DNA from: DASPKM01 sp963817075
GTDB lineage: Bacteria > Bacteroidota > Bacteroidia > Chitinophagales > Chitinophagaceae
Direction: 5' to 3'
DNA: 64,000 bases
Assembly: GCA_963817075.1 (NCBI GenBank)
Contig: CAWFMT010000002.1
Location: forward strand, 496,001 to 560,000
Below, in pieces: positions 35,371 to 45,953 of this stretch (positions are counted from its first letter, which is position 1; each line of letters begins with the position of its first letter). A model generated the notes under the pieces. The model worked only from the letters and a program-made list of their open reading frames with translations, searched no databases and was not told where the DNA came from. A program made the position numbers and the translations under genes.

Positions 35371-35748
35371 ATGAATTACAGTATAAGAGGGTTCTCAGTC
35401 TTTTTTGGATTATTCCCTGTTTCAGGGTGTCTTTTTTCTGGTGGAGATATCGAGGATAAACAAGTAGTAGGACTATATTACCTTATACATTCGAGTCGAA
35501 ATTATGAATTGGTCATTAGGCAACCTGGTGCAATTACAGGGCAAATGGTAATTACTACATCCATCGACAGCCTCACCTGGAGTAAGAAATTCATACTTGG
35601 TCACACAGAAGGAGAATATTTTATTATTGATACAAACTACAATAGAAAGGTCTTGTTTTTGAAGGGTCAACATGAATTCAAACGAAAGTATCAAGAGCTT
35701 GGGCTTTCTGATATACATCTAAAGAATTCACGCGAGCTGATAGATTAA
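35371..35748 (+). CDS. DUF3997-like lipoprotein
   Basis: A 125-residue protein with an N-terminal signal and a lipobox-like VSGC (cysteine at residue 19-20). The pattern KKFILGHTEGEYFIIDTNYN and ELGLSDI resembles DUF3997 proteins of Firmicutes and Bacteroidota, which are of unknown function. Surface or periplasmic location likely. Confidence 0.55.
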   Translation: MNYSIRGFSVFFGLFPVSGCLFSGGDIEDKQVVGLYYLIHSSRNYELVIRQPGAITGQMVITTSIDSLTWSKKFILGHTEGEYFIIDTNYNRKVLFLKGQHEFKRKYQELGLSDIHLKNSRELID

Positions 35749-36398
35749 TCTTGAAATATCTACAAACTTTATCACTATCCTGCATTGCAATCCCATAACC
35801 ATATCAAAGAAGGTCCTGCTAAGTTGGACGAAGCTATTAAGCTAATTGAAGGAGAATTTAACTTTAAGAGATCATGCGGATAGTTTTTTGTTCAGACCAA
35901 TCGTGAGAAAGTCCGGATTTGTTTCCCATTTTTTCCAGTTGAATAGGGTCATCATTAATCTCTTCTGAATCCAAAATGAAATGATGCTCGAGCAAGCAAA
36001 AACATAAAAAATTTAAGTCTTAAATCCTGGATTGAAGTTGCTTCTGTTTTCCATAATCTCTGAGTAAATATCCTCAGCATTTAACGCCTTTATTCACATG
36101 CTAAACAGGATGAAACCCCAGCCTGCCAACACTTATGTAAGATTTCTTTGATGTGGAAAATCAAAGAAAATTTGTATTTTCGCTCTCTTCTTAAGGTACC
36201 CATGAAGAACCCCATCCATATCTTTCGCTCTTGCTGTTAGCCTACTTTTTATTCAATAAATCATCAAACCTTTTTTGAAGGGAAAAGTGTGTATTGAAAA
36301 AACCTATGCTGTGCAGAAGGCGACATTTTTTTTGTGCTACCCAAAACCTCTAAATAATGCAATTAATTACCCGGGGCAAAGAACTAGTTGATTGGGCT
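35749..36398. other. Intergenic stretch with lipoprotein fragment and inverted repeat
   Basis: 35779-35883 encodes the tail (HIKEGPAKLDEAIKLIE, EFNFKR) of a paralogue of the lipoprotein at 45954-46613, without a start. 36143-36152 (TTTCTTTGAT) and 36160-36169 (ATCAAAGAAA) form a perfect 10-bp inverted repeat 7 bases apart. The rest shows nothing recognised. Confidence 0.6.
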
Positions 36399-39300
36399 AT
36401 GGTTAGGTATATTTCTATTATAGTATTATTTCTCCCATTTGCTCTCAAAGGCCAGCAGCCTGTTATCACTTCATTCTCTCCAGTATCAGGACCGGCTGGG
36501 TCAACTGTCACAATTAGTGGGAGTAATTTCAGCACAACGCTTAGTGATAATATCGTGTATTTTGGAAGTGTGAGAACACCAGTTCTCTCCAGCACCGGCA
36601 CTTCACTTACAGTATCAGCGCCAACAGGCTCCAGCTTTCAGCCTATAAGTATTACCACTAACAATCTTACAAGCTATTCTTTGCAACCATTCATTCTGAC
36701 CTTTGGAAGTGGTGCCACATTTGATGCCACCTCCTTTGATCCGAAACTGGAATTTCCACTGATTTCCGGGCCAATCGGCGGCTGTGTTGGTGATTTTGAT
36801 AACGATGGTAAACCGGATGTTGCAGTAACTGATTATGACAACTCTTATGTCTCGATCTTAAGAAATACCAGTTCCACTTCAATCAGCTTTGCTGCCAGGC
36901 AGAATTTTCAAACCGGCACAAACCCTGATGATGTGGCCACCGCTGATGTTGATAATGATGGAAGGTTAGACCTTGTAGTAGTAAACTATGGCGCATCATC
37001 AGTTTCAGTTTTCCTTAATACAAGTGTTGGAGGTACAATCAGCTTTGCGGCAAGAGTGAATTTTACTGTAGGCACGCAGCCTCGCATAGTTGCAATTGGC
37101 GATCTGGATTTCGACGGCAAGCCCGATCTGGCCGTAACCAACTATGCTTCCAATACGGTTTCAATATTGAAGAATGCATGCACTACCGGTAATGTTTCAT
37201 TTATCTCCGGACCTATTCTCGCAACCGCCACCAATCCGTTTGGACTTGCAGCAGGCGACTTAGATGGTGATGGAAAACCTGAGCTGGTCTCAACAAACTA
37301 CAGCTCCAATTCAGTTTCAGTATTTAGAAATACAAGTTCCACAGGCAGCATTTCTTTTGCACTCAAGACAGATTTTAATACGCTTACCAATCCGCGCAGC
37401 GTTGCCATTGGAGATATGACAGGGGACGCAAAACCTGAACTTGCTGTATCTAACTTTGGATCCTCTTCCATTTCCGTTCTGAGAAATTCGGGAAGCAGCG
37501 GAACGCTTTCTTTCGATACCCAGATTAATTATGCTAGCGGCAATTCACCAACACACATTGCAACAACAGATCTTGACGGCGATGGGAATATAGACCTCAT
37601 GACAGCCAATATGGCTTCCAACACCATTTCAGTTTTCAAGAACGTTGGGACAGGGGGATCAATTTCTTTTTCGGCGAAAATGGATTACGATGCCGGTTGG
37701 TCGCCGCGCAATGTTTTACCAAATGATATGGATGCAGATGGTAAACCTGACTTGGTATCTGTAAATAGCTTTGGCATCACACTGTCCGTTCTAAAAAATA
37801 AAATTGGAGGTCAGTCTCCCAGTGGTGCGCCAGTTATCACGGCAGCAAACCCGACATCAGCGTTGCCCACTGCAACCATTACCATTACCGGCAGCAATTT
37901 CACCGGCGCTACGGATGTGAACTTTGGTGGCACCCCAGCAACAAGCTTTGCGATTGTATCACCCACTGTTATTTCTGCTGTTCTTGGAACAGGATCCCCA
38001 GGAAATATAACTGTAACCACACCGCTTGGTACGGCCAGTTATTCAGGATTTACTTTTATAACGCCGCCAGCGCCAACTATTACTAATTTTTCTCCTGCTG
38101 CCGCGACCAGAAATACTGCGGTAACAATTACCGGAGCAAATTTTTATGGTGTAACTGCTGTTTCCTTCGGCGGAACGCCTGCAAGTTCATTTACTGTTAT
38201 TTCTTCCACTACTATTTCGGCTGTAGTGGCGAGCGGCACAAGCGGGAGCGTTTCTGTAACAACACAATTTGGAACTGGCACGAGCCCAGGTTTTACATAC
38301 AATGTGCCGCTTTCCATCACCTCGTTTTCACCTGCTACCGGCCCTGTAGGGTCGCACGTTACAATTACCGGAACTAATTTCAATACAACTGCTGCAGACA
38401 ATATCGTTTATTTTGGCGCAGTAAGGGCGGGCGTAATTACAGCTTCCACCAATTCAATAACTGTTACTGTTCCCCCAGGCGCAGATTATCAGCCAATCAG
38501 TGTCAACAGCAATGGAATTATTGCATATTCAAAAAAGCCATTTATAATAACATACAACGGTGGTAGTGATGCATTTTTGCCTGGCTCATTCGGCTCAAGG
38601 AAAGATTTCACCGGCTCCGGTTTACCCGTGGGCCTCACAAGTGGTGATTTTAATGGTGATGGCAAACCTGATATGGCAGCACCTAATAATGGTGGAACGG
38701 TAGTTTTTGTGTGGAAGAACCAAAGCACCGTTAACACTCCTTTCTTTGGAGTAAGGCAAAGTTTTGATGTTGGGAATACTCCTACAGATGCTGTTACCGC
38801 TGATATTGATGGTGATGGCAAACTTGATATTATCGTTACTAACGCAGGTTCCAATTCAATTTCGGTCCTGAGAAATACCAGCAGTTCCGCCAACATTTCA
38901 TTTAATAACAAAATAGACTATGCCGCAGGCAGCTACCCTTACGGCGTGGTTACTGCCGATGTTGACAGGGATGGCAAGACAGATGTAATTGTGACAAACC
39001 ATAACGGCCATTCCGTTTCAGTCTACAGAAATATCAGCACAGTTGGCATCATTTCATTGGAGCCAAAAATTGATTTCTCATTGGATGCCTACACTCCAAA
39101 GGGGGTTTGTGCTGCGGATTTTGATGAAGATGGCCTATCGGACATTGCAACAGCAAACTCGAATGGTGTTAGCTTTTCTATACTCAAGAATACAAGCACT
39201 ATTGGTAATATTTCCTTCGCTGCTAAAATTGATGTGCCTGCAGGCGGTTTGCCTCAAAGTGTTACGGCCGGTGACCTGGATGATGATGGCAGAGCAGAAC

Positions 39301-42300
39301 TGGTCATGGGGTATGAACTTACTACCAGTCCGGTTTCACTCTTTAAAAACACAAGCACTGGCAACACAATTTCTTTTGCGCTTTTACAGAACTATACTAT
39401 AGGCGGCAGTTCATGGGAAGTAAGAATAGCAGACCTGAATGGGGATGGAAAGCCAGATTTCACTGCTACAAACCGGGAAGGAAATAGCATCTCAGTATTT
39501 AAGAATACCGGAAGCCAGTTCGTATTATCATTTGCACCGAAAGTGGATTATGCGACAGGCTGTTGTTCCTCTTCACCATGGGGCAGTTCCATGACTGATG
39601 TGGATGGGGACGGGAAATCTGACCTTGCTGTGGTTACTTATTCAACGAGCAGTTTGACTGTTTTAAGAAATCAAATATATGATCCTTCCGTAACGTCTTT
39701 TCTTCCCACCACTGCAGGGCGCGGATCCACCGTCACCATTTCAGGAAATAATTTCACCGGAACTACAAAGGTTACTTTCGGCGGAATAAACGCAACATCA
39801 TTTACAATTGTAAATGCAACAACCATTACAGCTGTTGTTGATACAGGCGCCACTGGGGACCTGGTTGTAACAACCCAGACCGGCCTTGCAACAAGAGCAG
39901 GATTTATATTTATTCCTTCACCAACAATAGATTCAATAACGCCAACAGATGCAGGAACTGGCCTAACGGTTACCATTAAGGGATCATATTTGATCGGGGC
40001 AACGGCTGTTAGTTTTGGCGGAATAGCCGCTACTTCATTTTCTGTTGTCGATTCCGGAACCATTACTGCTGTTGTATCAACAGGTGCATCGGGAAATGTA
40101 GTAGTAACTACGCCCGGTGGGACAGCTACAATTGCGGGGTTCACATTTGCTAGCGCGCCAACCATAACAAGCTTCACACCAGGCAGCGCAACTACAGGTC
40201 AAACTATTACAATCACTGGTACCAATTTTACGGGAGCAAAGGCCGTTCGCTTTGGCGGTCAACCCGCCTTGTCATTCATTGTTGTAGATGCTTTCACTAT
40301 TCATGCTGACATTGGCAACGGCAGTACCGGCAATGTTGAAGTCACCACTCCTGGGGGAACAGCAACGCAGTCAGGTTTTACTTACGTGGTACCACCGGCA
40401 CCCGTAATTAATAATTTTAATCCTGTAATTGGGACAACTGGGGCAACCGTCACTATTACAGGAACAAATTTCCTTGGTGCCACGCAAGTGAGTTTTGGCG
40501 GAACATTAGCTGCATCATTTACAGTGGTGAACGCTACAACTGTAACAGCTGTTATTGCAAGTGGAGGAAGTGGAAATATTAGCGTGACCACAGCGGGTGG
40601 AACTGCAACACTGACCGGCTTTACATTTAATGTGCCTGTTCAACCACAAATAACTTCTTTTACACCAATCAATGCTGTTACAGGTGCGGTGGTTACCATT
40701 ACCGGTTCAGATTTCTTAGGTACTTCGGCTGTCAGCTTTGGTGGAATTCCTGCGACATCCTTTACAGTAATAGATGCAACAACTATTACTGCAATTGTAG
40801 CAACAGGAGCCAGTGGAAATGTTTCAGTGAGCACTCCGGGTGGAACTGCAACTAAAGCAGGATTTACGTATGTAATTACAACTATTACTTCCGTATCGCC
40901 ATTATCGGGACCTGTCGGAACAACAGTTACCATTACTGGCGATGGATTCAATACAAACCCCGCAGGCAATAGTGTGTATTTCGGTTCGGCGAAAGCAACG
41001 GTACTTTCTGCGACTCAAACATCGTTGATGGTTACCGTGCCTGCAGGAACTTCCGATGGGCCGATCAATGTAGTATCATACCGATACACGGCCTCTGCAA
41101 ACCGGCCGTTCAATGTTACTTTCACAGGTGGCTTCGGTTCATTTGCACGGGATGCACTGGCACCCAGGATTTCACAAATAGTAGGTTATGGTCCAAGAGA
41201 TGTGGCTACAGGTGATCTTGATGGTGATGGAAAGCCTGATTTAGTCGTAAGTATTTTTTATACAGGGCATGTGGCGGTGTTCCGAAACACCAGCACGGGG
41301 AATAAGGTAAGTTTTGGGAATAGAATTGATTATCCAACTCAACCAAATGTACAAAGCGTTGAGCTGATAGATCTGAACAGGGATGGTAAGCTAGACATTA
41401 TTGTTGCATGTGGCCTCGCGTACAATTTGCAAGTGCTCATCAACAAAAGCACGCCGGGAAATATCTCGTTCTTTAACGCGGTTAATATCATGCCTTATAA
41501 TGCCGGCTGGCGTTCTTTATGTGTTAGAGCCGCCGATATTGATGGCGATGGCAAAACTGATTTAGCTATTGCTAATGACGGACCAAACAACCTGGCCGTG
41601 CTACGGCACACCACCATCTCCGGTAGCGAAGGTTTTGCCACACCTGTTGAATTCTCACTCAATGCTGGAGCAACACATCTTGCAATTGGGGACATCGATG
41701 GAGATCTAAAACCAGATATCGCAATAACTGAAGGCTCAACCATAGCAGTATTCAGAAATACGTCCACAGCAGGAACAATTTCTTTCGCGTCTAGAGTTAA
41801 TTTTACTGCCACTTATGATGTTTTCAATGTGGCTATTGCTGACTTGGACGGGGATCAAAAACCTGAACTCATAGCCGGTCATTTCTATCGTGGTGATCCC
41901 ACCACGGCAACGCTCACCGTTTTCAAAAATATTTCCGCCCCAGGCAGTTTATCATTCGCACCGAAAATAGATTTTCCAGTAGGAGGCAATCCTGAACATA
42001 TTTCTGTAGTGGATATGGATGGCGATGCTATGCCAGACATTCTAATTGCCGATGGAGCATTTGTTCGGATTGTGAAAAACATCAGCACCCCAGGGACCAT
42101 TAATCTTACAGGCAATGGAATCAACCATGATGCAGGCAGTTGGGGCAATGGGCTTGCAGTTTGCGATATTACAATGGATGGAAAGCCTGATGTAATAGTT
42201 ACCAACTCAATAGGATATGACAGCCATATTTCGATACTGAAAAATACCGTTGGTCAACCGGCGGTTAAGGCTTCCGGTTCAAACCCAGTAACAGGTAACA

Positions 42301-43235
42301 TTCTCCACCAGCTGAAGATCGATCCGGTTGTACAAACCTACAATGGCAAGGCATTCGTTCAGCGTTACTATGATATTGAACCGGAGAATAATCCCGCAGG
42401 CTCCACAGCCACTATTACTTTGTATTATACGCAGCAGGAGTTTGACAATTTCAACGCATTTCCAGCGCATGGTTTAGATCTGCCAACAAGCCCGTCCGAT
42501 GCAGCAGGAAAGGCCAATCTGCGTGTATACCAATACCATGGATTCAGTGCCAGCGGGAATCCCGGAACTTATACTGGTCCAGAATTGATAATTAATCCGG
42601 ATGATAATAAGATAGTTTGGAGCGCCATGGCGCAAAGGTGGGAGGTAACGTTTGATGTGGCAGGCTTCAGCGGTTTCTTTGTAAGCAATACAGGCTTGAG
42701 CAGCCTTCCTGTAACATTAATCTCGTTTACTGCGAAACAACAGGGAAGCAATATCTTGTTGGAGTGGGAAACATCGAGGGAAATAAATGTGAGCCATTTT
42801 GATCTGGAGCGCAGCACTGATGGGAGAACGTTTGTTGTAGTAAACAAGATAAATGCACGAGGAGGGTCAAACGCTTACCAGTTCCTCGATGCCCCTACAT
42901 CGAATCTTGTTTATTATTATCGCTTGAAGATGGTTGATAATGACAACAGCATTCGTTACAGCAAAGTAGTAACTGTAAGATATGATGGTAATACAGGAGT
43001 TGTAAATGCATATCCAAATCCGGCAAGAAGCTACATTATAGTGCAGCACCCGATTGTAGCTTCTACTTCAGAAATTAAGCTGATTGATTTCACAGGAAGG
43101 ATTATCAGGAAAGTTAATGCCGAGAAAAACTCAGGGAAAACCAAATTAATATTAAGCGGGATGGCAGTGGGTGCATACAAACTACTGTGGAGCGATGGGG
43201 CAAGAACATATACTTGCACTGTCATGATTGAATAA
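36399..43235 (+). CDS. Giant secreted TIG/VCBS-repeat protein with T9SS sorting tail
   Basis: A 2278-residue protein. Signal peptide MVRYISIIVLFLPFALKGQ at 36399, the reason for that start. Then an IPT/TIG domain and a block of FG-GAP/VCBS repeats (DFDNDGKPDVAV type), three more TIG domains, a second VCBS block, six TIG domains, a third VCBS block, a wall-like beta domain, and a type IX C-terminal sorting tail (YPNPARSYIIV ... GAYKLLW). Each VCBS block follows a TIG of one subtype (NIVYFG.V), so TIG plus VCBS acts as one unit copied three times. Calcium-binding D-x-D-x-D loops are numerous. Likely an adhesin or scaffold on the cell surface. Confidence 0.92.
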   Translation: MVRYISIIVLFLPFALKGQQPVITSFSPVSGPAGSTVTISGSNFSTTLSDNIVYFGSVRTPVLSSTGTSLTVSAPTGSSFQPISITTNNLTSYSLQPFILTFGSGATFDATSFDPKLEFPLISGPIGGCVGDFDNDGKPDVAVTDYDNSYVSILRNTSSTSISFAARQNFQTGTNPDDVATADVDNDGRLDLVVVNYGASSVSVFLNTSVGGTISFAARVNFTVGTQPRIVAIGDLDFDGKPDLAVTNYASNTVSILKNACTTGNVSFISGPILATATNPFGLAAGDLDGDGKPELVSTNYSSNSVSVFRNTSSTGSISFALKTDFNTLTNPRSVAIGDMTGDAKPELAVSNFGSSSISVLRNSGSSGTLSFDTQINYASGNSPTHIATTDLDGDGNIDLMTANMASNTISVFKNVGTGGSISFSAKMDYDAGWSPRNVLPNDMDADGKPDLVSVNSFGITLSVLKNKIGGQSPSGAPVITAANPTSALPTATITITGSNFTGATDVNFGGTPATSFAIVSPTVISAVLGTGSPGNITVTTPLGTASYSGFTFITPPAPTITNFSPAAATRNTAVTITGANFYGVTAVSFGGTPASSFTVISSTTISAVVASGTSGSVSVTTQFGTGTSPGFTYNVPLSITSFSPATGPVGSHVTITGTNFNTTAADNIVYFGAVRAGVITASTNSITVTVPPGADYQPISVNSNGIIAYSKKPFIITYNGGSDAFLPGSFGSRKDFTGSGLPVGLTSGDFNGDGKPDMAAPNNGGTVVFVWKNQSTVNTPFFGVRQSFDVGNTPTDAVTADIDGDGKLDIIVTNAGSNSISVLRNTSSSANISFNNKIDYAAGSYPYGVVTADVDRDGKTDVIVTNHNGHSVSVYRNISTVGIISLEPKIDFSLDAYTPKGVCAADFDEDGLSDIATANSNGVSFSILKNTSTIGNISFAAKIDVPAGGLPQSVTAGDLDDDGRAELVMGYELTTSPVSLFKNTSTGNTISFALLQNYTIGGSSWEVRIADLNGDGKPDFTATNREGNSISVFKNTGSQFVLSFAPKVDYATGCCSSSPWGSSMTDVDGDGKSDLAVVTYSTSSLTVLRNQIYDPSVTSFLPTTAGRGSTVTISGNNFTGTTKVTFGGINATSFTIVNATTITAVVDTGATGDLVVTTQTGLATRAGFIFIPSPTIDSITPTDAGTGLTVTIKGSYLIGATAVSFGGIAATSFSVVDSGTITAVVSTGASGNVVVTTPGGTATIAGFTFASAPTITSFTPGSATTGQTITITGTNFTGAKAVRFGGQPALSFIVVDAFTIHADIGNGSTGNVEVTTPGGTATQSGFTYVVPPAPVINNFNPVIGTTGATVTITGTNFLGATQVSFGGTLAASFTVVNATTVTAVIASGGSGNISVTTAGGTATLTGFTFNVPVQPQITSFTPINAVTGAVVTITGSDFLGTSAVSFGGIPATSFTVIDATTITAIVATGASGNVSVSTPGGTATKAGFTYVITTITSVSPLSGPVGTTVTITGDGFNTNPAGNSVYFGSAKATVLSATQTSLMVTVPAGTSDGPINVVSYRYTASANRPFNVTFTGGFGSFARDALAPRISQIVGYGPRDVATGDLDGDGKPDLVVSIFYTGHVAVFRNTSTGNKVSFGNRIDYPTQPNVQSVELIDLNRDGKLDIIVACGLAYNLQVLINKSTPGNISFFNAVNIMPYNAGWRSLCVRAADIDGDGKTDLAIANDGPNNLAVLRHTTISGSEGFATPVEFSLNAGATHLAIGDIDGDLKPDIAITEGSTIAVFRNTSTAGTISFASRVNFTATYDVFNVAIADLDGDQKPELIAGHFYRGDPTTATLTVFKNISAPGSLSFAPKIDFPVGGNPEHISVVDMDGDAMPDILIADGAFVRIVKNISTPGTINLTGNGINHDAGSWGNGLAVCDITMDGKPDVIVTNSIGYDSHISILKNTVGQPAVKASGSNPVTGNILHQLKIDPVVQTYNGKAFVQRYYDIEPENNPAGSTATITLYYTQQEFDNFNAFPAHGLDLPTSPSDAAGKANLRVYQYHGFSASGNPGTYTGPELIINPDDNKIVWSAMAQRWEVTFDVAGFSGFFVSNTGLSSLPVTLISFTAKQQGSNILLEWETSREINVSHFDLERSTDGRTFVVVNKINARGGSNAYQFLDAPTSNLVYYYRLKMVDNDNSIRYSKVVTVRYDGNTGVVNAYPNPARSYIIVQHPIVASTSEIKLIDFTGRIIRKVNAEKNSGKTKLILSGMAVGAYKLLWSDGARTYTCTVMIE

Positions 43236-43464
43236 TGATGCTTGTATTGAGCTCATGTCCTTTTCATTTCCATGGAAAACTACCAGAGGAAGGAGATTAT
43301 CATGCAGATCAAAATGAAAATACTATGATAAAGATCAACACAATGATAAGAATTGTCCAGATAATAGTATTTTAATAACCTTTGATAAAAGTGAAATGAT
43401 CCTGCAGATGCACTGTCCTATGAGGATTGATATATCATGCGGATAAGGAATATATGCATGAGAA

Positions 43465-43728
43465 ATGATAACCAGAAGGAAAATAAAGATTTATAAAAAA
43501 TACGACGGTGATGGCGATAAGTGGGCACGCAGCTGGTTTGTGTTTTATGAAATGAGTGATGCAGATTGGGGATTATTGGAACGCCTAATTCAAGATATTA
43601 TTCTCGTAAATAATGGACTTGCTTCAGATGATTATGCGGCGGCCTTAGAAAAAAAATTAATTGAAAATTGTGACACACCTGAAACAATTGCTCGACTTAA
43701 AGATTTGGCCATTAAACAAAAATTTTAA
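43465..43728 (+). CDS. Hypothetical small protein
   Basis: Eighty-seven residues, mixed charge, helix-rich (DADWGLLERLIQDIILV). It starts at the first in-frame ATG in a spacer rich in alternative starts. No membrane segment or family match. The spacer 43236-43464 before it holds nothing else recognised. Confidence 0.5.
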   Translation: MITRRKIKIYKKYDGDGDKWARSWFVFYEMSDADWGLLERLIQDIILVNNGLASDDYAAALEKKLIENCDTPETIARLKDLAIKQKF

Positions 43729-43759
43729 TGGCCAATGAACCTAGACGTAGTGTCAAGGT

Positions 43760-44155
43760 TTAAAATTCCATCCCTTCATATTCAAATTTGCTTAAAACCA
43801 CTTTTGATCCAACCTTCGCTATGACTAATTTGTAAATCGTATTCCTGTGTCCTATTCCTCTCAATTCAGAGTTATGATATAGGTAAATAATTTTAACCTC
43901 GTAAGTATCCGCTGAAATTTTTGTTAGTTTTTGAATAACGTACTGAGTCAAGGAATCTCTATTTGCATCTATAATTTTGCTGTTGATGTTTAGTTCGATA
44001 AACTTTTTATCCACTGGTTTAATTAATTGAATATTGCTGCCAATTTTTATAGTTGCACCATATGAATCGATGAAGCTTAAGGAATCGGTTTGTTTGACCT
44101 GTCCTTTAGTCAGAGCTCCGATGAACATTAGGATAAAACAGCATAGAAATTTCAT
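43760..44155 (-). CDS. Secreted hypothetical protein
   Basis: A 131-residue protein from the ATG at 44153-44155, opening on a signal peptide (MKFLCCFILMFIGALTKGQ). The mature part is a small beta/alpha domain (TYEVKIIYLYHNSELRGIG). Unknown family, periplasmic. Confidence 0.6.
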   Translation of the reverse strand: MKFLCCFILMFIGALTKGQVKQTDSLSFIDSYGATIKIGSNIQLIKPVDKKFIELNINSKIIDANRDSLTQYVIQKLTKISADTYEVKIIYLYHNSELRGIGHRNTIYKLVIAKVGSKVVLSKFEYEGMEF

Positions 44156-44267
44156 GTTATTTTTATTTAATTCTCTCATCGCTGTTGCCAATAAGTTAAT
44201 GTGAGTCCCTGGTCGTCTTCTTTAATTCCATCATTTAATTCGAATAACTTTTTCGTTATTGCAAGAT

Positions 44268-44777
44268 TCACCGGGTGGAATAATAACCAGTAATTCCGTT
44301 TAACTTCTGACACTCCTCCAGATCGGAATCGTCATATTTTTTCCAAACAATTTTGTTTTTGATCTTTTTGTACCAATTCTTGACCTGATGATAAAAAGTT
44401 TGCTGGTTCTCAGAGAGATACCTAGCGAAGCCAGTAAAACACCCGCCTTCTTCTACTATGTCGAATTCTCTTTTTGTAATTTCAAATAAGGGAAGTGGTA
44501 TAATTTCTTCCAATGCTAAAAAAGCGACTTCACCTATCGTTAAAATTTCTTTTTTGCAATATCCAGCGACACGAGTCTTAGTTGTGTCCGGGAGCTTGGC
44601 AATCAAATATGGAATTGCACTTTTGCCTGATTTTATTATCCTCCAATAGGTGGAATTACAGAATTTGTAAGTGCTGTCAGCGTACCTCAAACTATCAATT
44701 AGCTTTTCTGTGAATTTTTCTTGAGCAAAACAATGTGCGTTGAAAATGAAGAATATGACTATAAATACTACTTTCAT
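44268..44777 (-). CDS. Secreted hypothetical protein
   Basis: A 169-residue protein from the ATG at 44775-44777 with signal peptide MKVVFIVIFFIFNAHCFAQ. The helical mature part (SGKSAIPYLIAKLPDTTKT, EVAFLALEEIIPLP) has HEAT-like helix pairs. A conserved cysteine pair (GGCF, EECQ) is seen. Role unknown. Confidence 0.6.
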   Translation of the reverse strand: MKVVFIVIFFIFNAHCFAQEKFTEKLIDSLRYADSTYKFCNSTYWRIIKSGKSAIPYLIAKLPDTTKTRVAGYCKKEILTIGEVAFLALEEIIPLPLFEITKREFDIVEEGGCFTGFARYLSENQQTFYHQVKNWYKKIKNKIVWKKYDDSDLEECQKLNGITGYYSTR

Positions 44778-45032
44778 GAAAGTCATAAGAGGTGGCGCGT
44801 CAACTATGGCTATTGTCTACTTCTCTTAAATATACGCCCTATATTTTGTATGCAGAGTAAACCAGGAGGTAGCATTAATGGGACGGTTATGTTTGTCGGC
44901 TTGGCAGCACTATATTTTTCAACGCTACGCCAATTCGAATGGATTTATAAGATCTAAAAGGGGAAAGAATTAAATATTTCCAATTAATTCGCATGTGGAG
45001 TATTTTAACCCATAAAATATTTTTGGTGTATG

Positions 45033-45197
45033 ATGAGAAGCTCTATATTTCATTTCCTCTTTTTTATCTCTACAATTGCCTTTAGCACTTTAGTCTCTTG
45101 CCCAAAGAAACCGGTAATTGACAATTCATTCAATCAAATAGATTCATTATTCATTGAGCTTACTGCAGGCTGGGCAAAAGGCAATAGGCATAGATGA
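45033..45197 (+). CDS. Short lipoprotein or lipoprotein fragment
   Basis: Fifty-four residues: signal peptide with lipobox LVSC (cysteine ~23), then ~30 hydrophilic residues ending AKGNRHR. A second ATG lies just before it at 45030. Its length and abrupt end suggest a truncated lipoprotein, 6 bp before the next lipoprotein gene. Confidence 0.4.
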   Translation: MRSSIFHFLFFISTIAFSTLVSCPKKPVIDNSFNQIDSLFIELTAGWAKGNRHR

Positions 45198-45203
45198 ATT
45201 TAT

Positions 45204-45677
45204 ATGAAATCTAGAACTTATATCAATTCGGCAACTCTTATTTTTCTAATCTATATGATCATGTCTTCTTGCAGGACAACCAAATTGCCTAATGTGAATT
45301 GCAAGAAGTTGTTTTTGAGTTTTCTTGACGATTCAACAATCAAACCACTAATTGGCCTCAGATTGAAAGCGCATGACACCATTTTTATAGTTGATATATC
45401 CAAAACATTGCATTGCCATTCTTTTACGCTTAATGATCATTTGGTAGTGTTTAGTACAAACACGACTGGACTAAGTATGGACTCTCGCAAAAGTCACGAT
45501 TTGAAGGCTTGGAGAAATCACATTGCTATTCGTAATATTGAAATTAGGAACCAGTATTATAAATTATATTTCTATTATAAGCCAACTAATGCAGGTGGAT
45601 TTGTCACATTTAATTTTAGAAATGGTGAAATGATCCCTATAAGTACGATGTTGGAGTATATTAATATGGTAAGGTGA
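45204..45677 (+). CDS. Hypothetical lipoprotein
   Basis: A 157-residue protein with a signal peptide ending in the lipobox MSSC (cysteine ~23). The mature domain is beta-rich (GLRLKAHDTIFIVD, HCHSFTLNDHLVVFS). No family recognised. Follows the short lipoprotein frame closely on the same strand. Confidence 0.6.
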   Translation: MKSRTYINSATLIFLIYMIMSSCRTTKLPNVNCKKLFLSFLDDSTIKPLIGLRLKAHDTIFIVDISKTLHCHSFTLNDHLVVFSTNTTGLSMDSRKSHDLKAWRNHIAIRNIEIRNQYYKLYFYYKPTNAGGFVTFNFRNGEMIPISTMLEYINMVR

Positions 45678-45953
45678 TCCTGCAAAAGTTTTCGATCTCC
45701 TTTCCTGGTATCCATTGAATCACATCTTCTAAAGGATGTCATGAGTTTGCATACACAAAGAGGCAAAATGTGACTTGGAACAGTTTCCGTTAAACTATCT
45801 TTCAACATAGCTTAATAGCAAGCAGACTGCTTTCAGTTGACCTATGTTATAACCCAAGAATATCTTTAATGATTTTGGGAAATCTATGCCTGATTGCATC
45901 TATTCCTTATCATTTGAATAGGATTTCTTAGGAGCATTAATAAAGACGTAGGA

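Noticed and set aside
36202..36241. Short leader-peptide-like frame MKNPIHIFRSCC
   Set aside because: Twelve codons without an attenuator structure or a matching downstream biosynthetic gene.
37811..42205. Long minus-strand frames rich in PVTV, VPP and similar repeats opposite the surface protein
   Set aside because: They mirror the TIG/VCBS repeats on the plus strand; low-complexity shadows with no start or family match.
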